Shown here in pieces: positions 1 through 5,848 of a stretch of DNA of 6,266 nucleotides. Within the stretch, counting starts at the first letter, position 1. Each line of letters starts with the position of its first letter. The DNA is from Pseudomonadales bacterium (GTDB lineage: Bacteria; Pseudomonadota; Gammaproteobacteria; Pseudomonadales; Azotimanducaceae): assembly GCA_029244465.1 (NCBI GenBank), contig JAQWQN010000239.1, positions 1-6,266 of the forward strand, written 5' to 3'. Position numbers and translations under genes: made by a program. A model generated the notes under the pieces. It worked only from the letters and a program-made list of their open reading frames with translations. It did no database searches and was not told the origin of the DNA.

Positions 1-130
1 GGAAAAGCTGGACCGGCTGAAAAGGCGCGTTCGACGGCCTTAACATAGGGCAGAATATTCCTTCTCCTACTGGTTTACCGCTCGAGTCTGATTCGCCAAA
101 CTGCGTACTTCACACAGTGGAGACCCGCCA

Positions 131-1693
131 GTGGCCCAAACATTAAAAGCGTCTTTTCGTACCCTGACGCTTCCTCTCGCGCTTTTTGCCTTGGCAGTCC
201 CCGCGTCCGCGGAGCAGTTCGCAAATTCCGGGACCGGGAGTATCGATTACGAAGCCACACCCTACCAAGCCAGCATGCGTTGCAAAGATTTAATCGCTAC
301 CTCCAATTACGACTACACCGTCATCAGCGCAAAGCAAATTGCTGCATCCGGAGATCTGCCAGAACACTGCAGGGTCTCTGGCCTTGTGCAAAGCGAGGTT
401 CGGTTTGAGGTAAATTTACCCTTGGCGTGGAACGGTCGCCTCTACATGTACGGCAACGGCGGTCTCGCCGGTACGCCAGCGGATGATCCCGGCAAACAAC
501 TTGCACGCAACAGAGCGCTGCGTCGAAACTTCGCGACAGCCTACACTGATACTGGCCACGACCGACGCGCAGAGCCCGGTGGTACCTTTGCCCACAATAA
601 CTTCCACAAATTGGTGGATTATGGTTTTCGCGCTGTCCACTTAACCGTCACTTCCGCCAAACGCATCGCGCACAGCTTCTTCACTCAAGCACCCAACCAC
701 AGCTACTGGGATGGCTGCTCAACAGGGGGGCGGCAAGCGATGATTAGCGCGCAACGTTTCCCCGACGACTTCGACGGCATCGTTGCCGGGGCACCGGCCG
801 CTGACTATTCAGGTCTTAAGTTTTCTCAAGCCTGGCGCGTCTCCGCGATAACCAGGTCAGGTTTAGAGGAAGCTGAAGTGGTCGAACTGTCTAAACATAT
901 CTATGCACGATGCGACGCTGTCGACGGTATGAGGGATGGTTTGATCAGCGACCCACGAGCATGCGATTTCAACGTCGAGCAATTGCCGAAGTGCCGGGGC
1001 GAAGACACCGTACAGTGCTTCGATGTCCAAGAGATTAACGCGCTAAAACAATATTACGCACCCGTCGTCCTCGCCGGCGAAGAAATCTACCCTGCCATTC
1101 CGGTCGGTAGCGAGGTCGTTGGCACGACTTTCGGCGGTACACAACGCACCGGCTGGTTTCCATGGTTGATTAACCCGAACGGTCGAACCCTGCTGGACGA
1201 ACTCGGTTCTGATTTTTTTCGCTATATGGTTTTCTTTAAAGATCGCCCTGACTTTGATTGGACTGAGTTCGATTACGTGACGCACCCGGACGGTTTAGAA
1301 GAATTTCGCGCGGTCGTAGACGCGCTAGACCCAGATCTGAGCCCGCTCAAAGCCAGGGGTGGCAAAATCCTGAGCTATTTTGGTTGGGCAGATCCGGACA
1401 TCAACCCACTGACGCTGATCTCCTATCGGGATCAGGTGCAAGCCCTTGACAGTGAAGTCGACAACTATTTCCGAGTCTTCCTGCTGCCAGGTGTCTTCCA
1501 TTGCCGCGGCGGGGCCGGACCCGACCGTTTCGATTCAATGACGCCGTTAGTCGATTGGGTCGAAAACGAGGTCGCGCCGGCTCAGTTCGACACTTGGCAG
1601 GAACTCGAAGTCGGGCAAAGAAGCAATGTTCGCCCGACATGCGCTTACCCAAAGAGCGCCAAGCACATCGATGGCAAGTTCCAATGCCAGTAA
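131..1693 (+). CDS. Secreted tannase/feruloyl esterase family hydrolase
   Basis: This 520-residue protein belongs to the tannase family, serine esterases that cleave aromatic esters (gallates, hydroxycinnamates, MHET). The GTG start is supported by GGAG at 119-122, eight bases upstream. Residues 1-27 form a Sec signal peptide ending in ASA, so the mature enzyme should be periplasmic or exported. The nucleophile motif GCSTGG lies at 195-200 (Ser197). Asp421 (GWADP) and His457 (FHC) complete the triad, and Cys196 and Cys458 give the family CS-D-HC disulfide. The loop CDAVDGMRDGL (261-271) matches the lid calcium site, with Asp262, Asp265 and Asp269. There are exactly ten cysteines, which can be paired as five disulfides. 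Its length is near that of fungal FaeB-type enzymes and shorter than MHETase. All catalytic residues are present, so it should be active. The family is secure; the ester substrate is not predictable. The next 519 bases hold no intact gene, so it is probably transcribed separately. Confidence 0.93.
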   Translation: MAQTLKASFRTLTLPLALFALAVPASAEQFANSGTGSIDYEATPYQASMRCKDLIATSNYDYTVISAKQIAASGDLPEHCRVSGLVQSEVRFEVNLPLAWNGRLYMYGNGGLAGTPADDPGKQLARNRALRRNFATAYTDTGHDRRAEPGGTFAHNNFHKLVDYGFRAVHLTVTSAKRIAHSFFTQAPNHSYWDGCSTGGRQAMISAQRFPDDFDGIVAGAPAADYSGLKFSQAWRVSAITRSGLEEAEVVELSKHIYARCDAVDGMRDGLISDPRACDFNVEQLPKCRGEDTVQCFDVQEINALKQYYAPVVLAGEEIYPAIPVGSEVVGTTFGGTQRTGWFPWLINPNGRTLLDELGSDFFRYMVFFKDRPDFDWTEFDYVTHPDGLEEFRAVVDALDPDLSPLKARGGKILSYFGWADPDINPLTLISYRDQVQALDSEVDNYFRVFLLPGVFHCRGGAGPDRFDSMTPLVDWVENEVAPAQFDTWQELEVGQRSNVRPTCAYPKSAKHIDGKFQCQ

Positions 1694-1759
1694 TTTCAAA
1701 CACGTACCGATCAAACCCTGGCAAGCTTTGAATAAGCAACACGCCAAAACCTGCTAACA

Positions 1760-2142
1760 CTGGCTGCATGCCTACTGTTCGGCATGCTGCCAGATAATGC
1801 CTCGATCGTCGGTCACAACTAGGGCGGCGCAGTCGCCTGGCAAGTCGCCTTCAGACGCAGTAGCTTCGCCCGGATGTTGAACTTCTACAAAGCAAACTAT
1901 CCACAAGTCCCAGCACACCGCTGCCGCCGGCACCACCAATACTCGAGTTGCCAACCCTCATCTTTCCTGGGCTCAAAAATCGTGCCTCGCACTCTGACGG
2001 GCTAAATAACAGCTGGGATTGAATCAACGCTGATCTAACGACCGTCACAGTTCCTAATGCCAACCACTTTGTACACAACGACGCTGCGGAACTTGTCACA
2101 ACAACAATGCATTGCAGGTTGCGCAGTCGCGTAACGCCATAA
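1760..2142 (+). pseudogene. Decayed epoxide-hydrolase-like alpha/beta hydrolase remnant
   Basis: No open gene exists here, but two frames give pieces of one alpha/beta hydrolase in the correct order. Frame A (1760-1918) reads ASIVGHN, a TAG stop (1820-1822), then GGAVAWQVAFRR. This is the nucleophile elbow, normally GHDWGG in epoxide hydrolases and haloalkane dehalogenases, with Asp replaced by Asn and Trp by a stop. It continues directly into ARMLNFYKANYP, which resembles the lid motif LNYYRANFP that normally lies many residues further on. Frame B (about 1921-2142) reads ILELPTLIFPGLKN, then SWD, a TGA stop (2020-2022), then INADLTTVTVPNANHF and VHNDAAELV. This matches the C-terminal strand and catalytic-His region. 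The amino-terminal half is missing, a large stretch between elbow and lid is deleted, and there is a frameshift near 1915-1925. Recognition is from motifs remembered, not from a search. Confidence 0.72.
1761..1792 (+). repeat. Inverted repeat downstream of the tannase gene
   Basis: TGGCTGCATGCC (1761-1772) and GGCATGCTGCCA (1781-1792) pair over 12 positions with one T/T mismatch, around an 8-base loop. It starts 67 bases after the tannase stop codon. No T-run follows, so it is not a standard intrinsic terminator. It could stabilise the 3' end of the tannase transcript or act with Rho. It also lies inside the readable frame of the hydrolase remnant and may be fortuitous. Confidence 0.45.
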
Positions 2143-2212
2143 GCTCGCACTTTCGAACAGGATTTGCGAACATCCCATTGACCGAAACATGCAATAAGGG
2201 ATAGGGGAAACC

Positions 2213-3043
2213 ATGGCTAAGGTAGAAATCGATCTGGGTACAAAAGATTGTCTTGCTTATATAGAAGACAACGTTGCGGTCATCACGTTAAACAGACCCG
2301 AAGCACGCAACGCGATGTCAGGCGGGATGACGCAGGGGCTAGCGAGAGCCCTCGAGCAAGCCGAAACCGACCCAGACGTGCGCGCTGTCGTTGTGACGGG
2401 CTCAGGCGGTGCTTTTTGTGCAGGCGGTGATGTCAAAGGTATGGCCAGCGGTGGCGGTGACGGAGGCCGAGTCGCGACGCTTGATGAACGCATTCATGCA
2501 CAACGTCTCAATCAACGGGCAACGGCAGGGCGTATGCATCTAATGCCAAAACCGGTCCTAGCCAGTCTGCCCGGAGCGGCCGCCGGAGCCGGTCTTGCTC
2601 TGGCGCTCGCCGCCGATATGCGCATCATGGCGGACAACGCGTTTATCACCAGCGCCTTCGCTAAGGTAGCCTTCAGTGGCGATTACGGTGGCAGCTACTT
2701 TTTGTCACAGCTCGTCGGTCAAGGTAAAGCGCGCGAAATCTATTTCCTCTCGGACCGAGTAACGAGCGATGAGTGTCTGCGCCTCGGCATCGCCAATCAG
2801 GTGGTTGCAGCTGATGAACTGGAGACGGCGACAATCGCCCTTGCTCGTCGCCTAGCGGCAGGACCACCGGTTGCCTATCGCTACATGAAGGAGAACTTTA
2901 ACCGTATAGCACAGGGTGCAGGCGCGCTTGATTGCCTTGACTTAGAAGCGACGCACCACGTACACGCAGGTTTGACCGACGATCACAAAAACGCCGCGCG
3001 CGCATTCGTCGCAAAGACCCAACCCGTTTTCGAAGGTAAATGA
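2213..3043 (+). CDS. Enoyl-CoA hydratase/isomerase (crotonase) family protein
   Basis: This 276-residue crotonase-fold protein is expected to act on an acyl-CoA thioester in the cytoplasm. The ATG start has AGGGG at 2203-2207, five bases upstream. AVITLNRPEARNAM (22-35) is the family's N-terminal strand and CoA-binding signature. GAFCAGGDV (66-74) gives the first oxyanion-hole loop and PGAAAGAGLALALAADMRI (120-138) the second. By motif alignment with mitochondrial hydratase, the two catalytic glutamates are replaced by Ala129 and Phe149, so simple hydration is doubtful. Asp156 in SGDYGGSYFL aligns with the Asp of the PDSGG motif of PaaG-type isomerases, which suggests isomerase or other crotonase chemistry. 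A glycine-rich stretch (79-85) lies in the usual variable loop. The LLM oxidoreductase gene begins 22 bases downstream, so the two are probably cotranscribed. The superfamily call is secure; the reaction is not. Confidence 0.92.
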   Translation: MAKVEIDLGTKDCLAYIEDNVAVITLNRPEARNAMSGGMTQGLARALEQAETDPDVRAVVVTGSGGAFCAGGDVKGMASGGGDGGRVATLDERIHAQRLNQRATAGRMHLMPKPVLASLPGAAAGAGLALALAADMRIMADNAFITSAFAKVAFSGDYGGSYFLSQLVGQGKAREIYFLSDRVTSDECLRLGIANQVVAADELETATIALARRLAAGPPVAYRYMKENFNRIAQGAGALDCLDLEATHHVHAGLTDDHKNAARAFVAKTQPVFEGK

Positions 3044-3065
3044 TGATCACTAAAAGGAGTCTTAT

Positions 3066-4103
3066 ATGAAGCTTGGAATTCTAGGCGGCGGCATCGGTGC
3101 GCGCGTCAATATCAACTTGGACGCCATCCGGCATGCTGAGGCGTTAGGCTATGATTCGGTGTGGACAGCAGAAGCTTGGGGAGGAGACGCTGTAACCCCC
3201 GCCGCTTGGATACTTGCCCAGACAACGAAAATCAACGTTGGCACCGCCATCATGCAAATGCCAGCACGCACCCCAGCAATGGCGGCGATGACCGCCATGA
3301 GTCTGGCCGAACTTTCTGGCGGCAGATTCATCTGCGGCTTAGGTGCTTCGGGCCCGCAGGTGGTCGAGGGTTGGCATGGTGTACCTTATGGCAAGCCCAT
3401 TACGCGCTTGAAAGAGTATGTACAGATCATGCAGCAAATTTTTGCCAGAGAAGACAAAGTTAGCTTTGACGGCAGCATCTACCAAATGCCTTATACCGGC
3501 GAAGGGTCTAGCGGCCTGGGCAAGCCCCTCAAGAGCATTCTGCACTGCGAAGAAGATATCCCGATCTATTCTGCAAGCATCACCCCGGCCGGCGTTGCGG
3601 GTGCGGCAGAAGTCTGCGACGGATTTTTCCCGATATGGATGGATCCGGAAAAATACGCGGTCTTCCAGCCAGACATCCAAAAAGGATTTGACCGCGCGGG
3701 CGAAAAGAACCTCACGCAATTTGATGTCTCACCCTTCGTCACCGTGATCATGGGTGACGATGTTGAACAGTGCATGATGCCAATCCGCGCAAACATGGCG
3801 CTCTACATTGGCGGCATGGGCGCGAGAGATAAAAATTTCTACAACAACTACGCGAAGGCACTCGGGTTCGAAGACGCAGCCGTACAAATTCAAGACCTAT
3901 TCTTGAGCGGTAAGAAGGATGAGGCGGCGGCGGCTGTTCCCGCAGAACTGATCGACGCTTGTCACCTGGTCGGGCCAGCCGATCGCATTAAAGAACGGCT
4001 TGGTCGCTGGAAAACGGCCGGCGCAAACGGCCACGTCAGTTCGATGCTCTTAGGTTGTCAACAGCCAGAGGCGCTCGAACTGATCGCGGGAGAAATGCTG
4101 TAG
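3066..4103 (+). CDS. LLM class flavin/F420-dependent oxidoreductase, Rv3520c-like
   Basis: This 345-residue protein is a luciferase-like TIM-barrel oxidoreductase. A strong AAGGAG at 3054-3059, six bases before ATG, fixes the start. The N-terminal strand MKLGIL, the segment YDSVWTAEAWGG (29-40), and the block GLGASGPQVVEGWHG (91-105) followed by YGKPITRLKEYV are typical of the subfamily often annotated as F420-dependent Rv3520c-like. LGKPLKSI (151-158) and the segment near 185-192 (DGFFPIWM) also fit. Family members use reduced FMN or coenzyme F420 to oxidise or reduce organic substrates; the cofactor cannot be told from this sequence. No signal peptide is visible, so it is cytoplasmic. It follows the crotonase gene by 22 bases and probably works in the same pathway, perhaps on the acyl chain or the CoA ester, but that is inference. 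Length and motifs look intact. Confidence 0.9.
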   Translation: MKLGILGGGIGARVNINLDAIRHAEALGYDSVWTAEAWGGDAVTPAAWILAQTTKINVGTAIMQMPARTPAMAAMTAMSLAELSGGRFICGLGASGPQVVEGWHGVPYGKPITRLKEYVQIMQQIFAREDKVSFDGSIYQMPYTGEGSSGLGKPLKSILHCEEDIPIYSASITPAGVAGAAEVCDGFFPIWMDPEKYAVFQPDIQKGFDRAGEKNLTQFDVSPFVTVIMGDDVEQCMMPIRANMALYIGGMGARDKNFYNNYAKALGFEDAAVQIQDLFLSGKKDEAAAAVPAELIDACHLVGPADRIKERLGRWKTAGANGHVSSMLLGCQQPEALELIAGEML

Positions 4104-4104
4104 C

Positions 4105-4119
4105 GACGCACTTAGCGTC
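4105..4119 (+). repeat. Short hairpin just after the LLM oxidoreductase gene
   Basis: GACGC (4105-4109) and GCGTC (4115-4119) form a five-pair stem with a five-base loop, beginning two bases after the TAG stop. It lies upstream of a larger hairpin at 4125-4154. The pair may shape the transcript between the oxidoreductase and the small acidic protein. The stem is short and could be chance. Confidence 0.3.
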
Positions 4120-4124
4120 CAAAA

Positions 4125-4154
4125 GGTGAACTGGTTCACAGAGACCAGTTCACC
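4125..4154 (+). promoter_or_regulatory. Perfect 10-bp inverted repeat in the leader of the small acidic gene
   Basis: GGTGAACTGG (4125-4134) pairs perfectly with CCAGTTCACC (4145-4154) across a ten-base loop. Inside it, GTGAAC (4126-4131) also pairs with GTTCAC at 4134-4139, and GTTCAC recurs at 4148-4153, so two alternative folds compete. The downstream bases are ATCACTTATTATTCC, T-rich but without a clean T-run. It could be a weak or partial terminator ending the crotonase-LLM message, a processing or stability element that sets the expression of the downstream gene, or a protein-binding operator made of three half-sites. The sequence does not decide between these. Confidence 0.5.
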
Positions 4155-4206
4155 ATCACTTATTATTCCTCGTGCGACCCAAACACGTAAAACAAAAGGA
4201 ATTGTG

Positions 4207-4356
4207 ATGAGTGACTATTTGGACAACTTAGATGTGGCGCTTGAGGACGACAGTTTATACGAATGGATGCAGGACGATTTCGATCCTGATCGGTTTTATG
4301 TGGCGCTCTCACAAGCTTTGACACAGCTCGAAAGCCTCAACGAAGAAGCCGCCTAA
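4207..4356 (+). CDS. Very acidic 49-residue protein of unknown function
   Basis: I do not recognise this protein. The chosen ATG (4207) has AAAGGA at 4195-4200, six bases upstream. A longer reading from GTG at 4126 would start inside the hairpin and lacks a Shine-Dalgarno sequence, so I reject it. The product has 14 Asp/Glu and a single basic residue (Arg29), with no Lys, His or Cys. It begins MSDYLDNLDVALEDD, has a middle DDFDPDRFYV (23-32), and ends with a likely amphipathic helix SQALTQLESLNEEAA (35-49). It has no signal peptide or membrane segment. It sits 103 bases after the LLM oxidoreductase and before a strong terminator, so it is probably the last gene of that unit or has its own leader. 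Its charge would suit binding to a basic protein or metal, but no function is assigned. The good ribosome site and the terminator argue that it is real. Confidence 0.68.
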   Translation: MSDYLDNLDVALEDDSLYEWMQDDFDPDRFYVALSQALTQLESLNEEAA

Positions 4357-4374
4357 GCCGGCACGTAAGAGAGG

Positions 4375-4428
4375 TGCCAGGCACAAAAAAGCCGATGTCT
4401 CGCGACACCGGCTTTTTTGTGTCTGGCA
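4375..4428. terminator. Two-way intrinsic terminator between convergent genes
   Basis: A long hairpin closes on the loop TCGC (4400-4403). It runs through TGTC/GACA, one A/C mismatch, then GCCG/CGGC flanked by A6 (4385-4390) and T6 (4413-4418), and ends with TGCCAG (4375-4380) and CTGGCA (4423-4428). There are about 24 pairs, including one G/T. On the + strand, GCCG...CGGC followed by T6 ends the small acidic gene (stop at 4356). On the - strand, the same core followed by T6 ends the GST gene (stop at 4439). Confidence 0.92.
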
Positions 4429-4438
4429 TTCGTCGCTT

Positions 4439-5077
4439 CTAGAATTTAAGCACTTTTTGTGCCGCCGGGCGTTCGCGGTATCTTTGATCCCACGCTTCAA
4501 GCAACGGATAGCCGCCAAGGAGACTCGCCTTACCGAAGCGCGCAAACTGACACCCCGACTGCAGCGTGCAATCAGCCAAAGAGACGTTATCGCCGAGCAA
4601 GTTAGTCCTACCATCGGCAAGCAAGGACTCGAGGTAGTTCATTGCGGCCGGCAATGACGCCTCAATCTCTGCTGCCGCTTTAGGGTCCTGCGGCAGCCCA
4701 AGCGGTGAGTTAGTCGCGTGCACATAGCGAGACATAGGCAACGCGACCCGCTGTTCAACAATACGTTCTAGCTCTCTTGCCCGTGCACGATCTTCTAGAC
4801 CATCTGGCAGTAAAGCCCCTGCAGAGAATCTTTCTTCGAGGTACATGATGATCCCCAACGACTCCACTAAATAGCTGCCATCATCGAGTTCTAGCACGGG
4901 CAGTGTTCCAAACGGGTTTCGCGCCAAGTGTTCCGGACTACGCTGCTCGCCCTTAAGCGTGTTCACAAGTACCGTCTCAATCGGTAGGGCATCACCAGAC
5001 GCCGCTCGTTCGGCAACATAGAGCATTACTTTTGTCGGGTTCGGAGCAGCGGGAACCATATAGAGTTTCATTGTCAT
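4439..5077 (-). CDS. Glutathione S-transferase family protein
   Basis: This cytosolic GST of about 212 residues should conjugate or transfer glutathione to an electrophile, or catalyse a GSH-dependent isomerisation or peroxide reaction. Numbered from the ATG at 5077, the thioredoxin-fold domain (about 1-83) opens MTMKLYMVPAAPNPTKV. It contains the cis-proline motif NPFGTLPVLE (54-63, Pro60) and the glutathione-binding VES (71-73). The helical domain carries the N-capping motif VSLADC (165-170). The catalytic N-terminal Ser, Tyr or Cys is not obvious; the stretch after strand 1 is PAAPNPTK, so the class is uncertain. The frame is open back to a TTG at 5092, but family alignment favours ATG at 5077 or 5071. 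No Shine-Dalgarno is visible at these starts. The TetR gene stops 18 bases upstream, so translation is probably coupled. It ends beside the two-way terminator. Confidence 0.9.
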   Translation of the reverse strand: MTMKLYMVPAAPNPTKVMLYVAERAASGDALPIETVLVNTLKGEQRSPEHLARNPFGTLPVLELDDGSYLVESLGIIMYLEERFSAGALLPDGLEDRARARELERIVEQRVALPMSRYVHATNSPLGLPQDPKAAAEIEASLPAAMNYLESLLADGRTNLLGDNVSLADCTLQSGCQFARFGKASLLGGYPLLEAWDQRYRERPAAQKVLKF

Positions 5078-5095
5078 CGTATTACTTGCCAAAGT

Positions 5096-5710
5096 TCATT
5101 TGTTAAAGCGTAAGTGTTGCGTCAACCAGTCAGGAAACTGGCCGAGCTCTTCGTCACCAATACCTAACACTTGTGCAAGCACAGGTCCGGCAATGCCATA
5201 TCCGACCGCCGCAATGGCGACTAGAAAGACGACTCTTCGGACTTCCCCGGAATCTTTCACGGCAAGTGCGGATTGCGCTCGCAACAGCAACTTTTGAAAC
5301 AATGCCTGCGTCTCGGCGAGGTCTCGCGTGCTTGGGGTGTTCGACGCATGCGCCTGTTGCGCGCGTCTTTCGTTACCACTTTCAAGCGATCGCCAGGCCA
5401 CTAGTTTCGCGTGGCCTGCTTCCGCCAAGTTACTAAACACGTTGCGCGTTAATTGACTGGTTGGCACATGTGCATCGAAGGCGGCCATGAGGTCCTGAAT
5501 TAGATCGGCGGTCATCTTGTCAGAAAGGGAGTCACGCATGCCGCCACTGGAACCAAAGTGGTGAATGAGCGTAGCATGAGAGATCCCCGCCTCTTCTGCC
5601 ACGCCAGTGATGTTCAAACCTTCGAGACCGTATTCGTGCAGGCGTTTGGCCGCAACGTCTAAGATGTTTGCGCGCGATTCCTCTGCCGTACGGCGGCGCC
5701 TGCCAGTCAC
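5096..5710 (-). CDS. TetR/AcrR family transcriptional regulator
   Basis: This one-component regulator has an N-terminal helix-turn-helix and a C-terminal ligand-binding and dimerisation domain. Two GTG starts compete: one at 5719 with GGAG only one base away, and one at 5710 with GGAGAG eight bases upstream. I choose 5710, giving 204 residues. The DNA-binding region has the classic order: a helix with RANILDVAAKRLHEYG, then LNITGVAEEAGISHATLIHHFGS (about 32-54), where LIHHFGS replaces the usual LYYHFGS. The C-terminal part is helical, with a hydrophobic stretch VVFLVAIAAVGYGIAGPVLA (about 150-169) that probably lines the dimer or ligand pocket. It is the first gene of a - strand pair with the GST and is divergent from the COQ4-like gene. 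A near-perfect palindrome in the shared intergenic region is the likely operator, implying control of both directions. The effector is unknown. Confidence 0.92.
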   Translation of the reverse strand: MTGRRRRTAEESRANILDVAAKRLHEYGLEGLNITGVAEEAGISHATLIHHFGSSGGMRDSLSDKMTADLIQDLMAAFDAHVPTSQLTRNVFSNLAEAGHAKLVAWRSLESGNERRAQQAHASNTPSTRDLAETQALFQKLLLRAQSALAVKDSGEVRRVVFLVAIAAVGYGIAGPVLAQVLGIGDEELGQFPDWLTQHLRFNK

Positions 5711-5787
5711 TTTATCCACTCTCCGTTGGGTTCTTCTTTGCTACAAAATTCGCGTTTAGGTAGAACTCTTTCAGATTTCTCTGCACA

Positions 5788-5813
5788 CCTTATTGACATT
5801 AATGTTAATAAGG
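5788..5813. promoter_or_regulatory. 26-bp palindrome, probable TetR operator
   Basis: CCTTATTGACATT (5788-5800) is followed directly by AATGTTAATAAGG (5801-5813). Twelve of the 13 symmetric pairs match; the only break is G5795 against T5806. The size and symmetry fit a TetR-family dimer or pair of dimers, and the adjacent TetR gene is the natural candidate. A further exact copy of one arm, TGTCAATAA, lies at 5830-5838. The palindrome covers the -35 box of the promoter reading right, so binding should repress the COQ4-like gene. Assignment to this regulator is inference. Confidence 0.75.
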
Positions 5814-5820
5814 ATATTAT
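5793..5820 (+). promoter_or_regulatory. Sigma-70-like promoter for the COQ4-like gene
   Basis: TTGACA (5793-5798) is a perfect -35 consensus. TATTAT (5815-5820) matches the -10 consensus at five of six positions, with 16 bases between. Transcription would start near 5827, leaving a leader of about 22 bases before ATG at 5849. The -35 box lies inside the palindrome at 5788-5813. Confidence 0.72.
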
Positions 5821-5848
5821 CAAAACCACTGTCAATAACAGAGCGCGA

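Noticed and set aside
1..48. Possible 3' tails of an upstream gene: frame 2 reads EKLDRLKRRVRRP then stop at 41-43; frame 1 is open to TAG at 46-48.
   Set aside because: Both frames are only 13 to 15 codons inside the window and cannot be told apart or matched to a family.
30..58. A promoter-like pair TTCGAC and GAATAT with 17-base spacing upstream of the tannase gene.
   Set aside because: Both boxes match the consensus poorly, and comparable pairs would arise by chance.
1401..1769. A 122-codon open frame antisense to the end of the tannase gene, and similar long antisense frames elsewhere.
   Set aside because: They overlap well-supported genes and have no recognisable domains.
1831..1850. 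Direct repeat AGTCGCCT at 1831-1838 and 1843-1850.
   Set aside because: It is short and lies in the remnant reading AVAWQVAF, where the repeat follows from coding for two Val-Ala pairs.
1772..2150. Open frames on the - strand across the gap after the tannase gene.
   Set aside because: They have no ribosome site or recognisable motif and are explained as shadows of the decayed + strand hydrolase.
2164..2206. Promoter candidates just before the crotonase gene, such as TTGACC at 2178-2183.
   Set aside because: No acceptable -10 box lies at the proper spacing; the positions fall in the ribosome-binding site.
4126..4206. N-terminal extension of the small acidic protein starting at GTG 4126.
   Set aside because: It would run through the perfect hairpin, has no spaced Shine-Dalgarno, and differs in composition from the acidic part; ATG 4207 has a good site.
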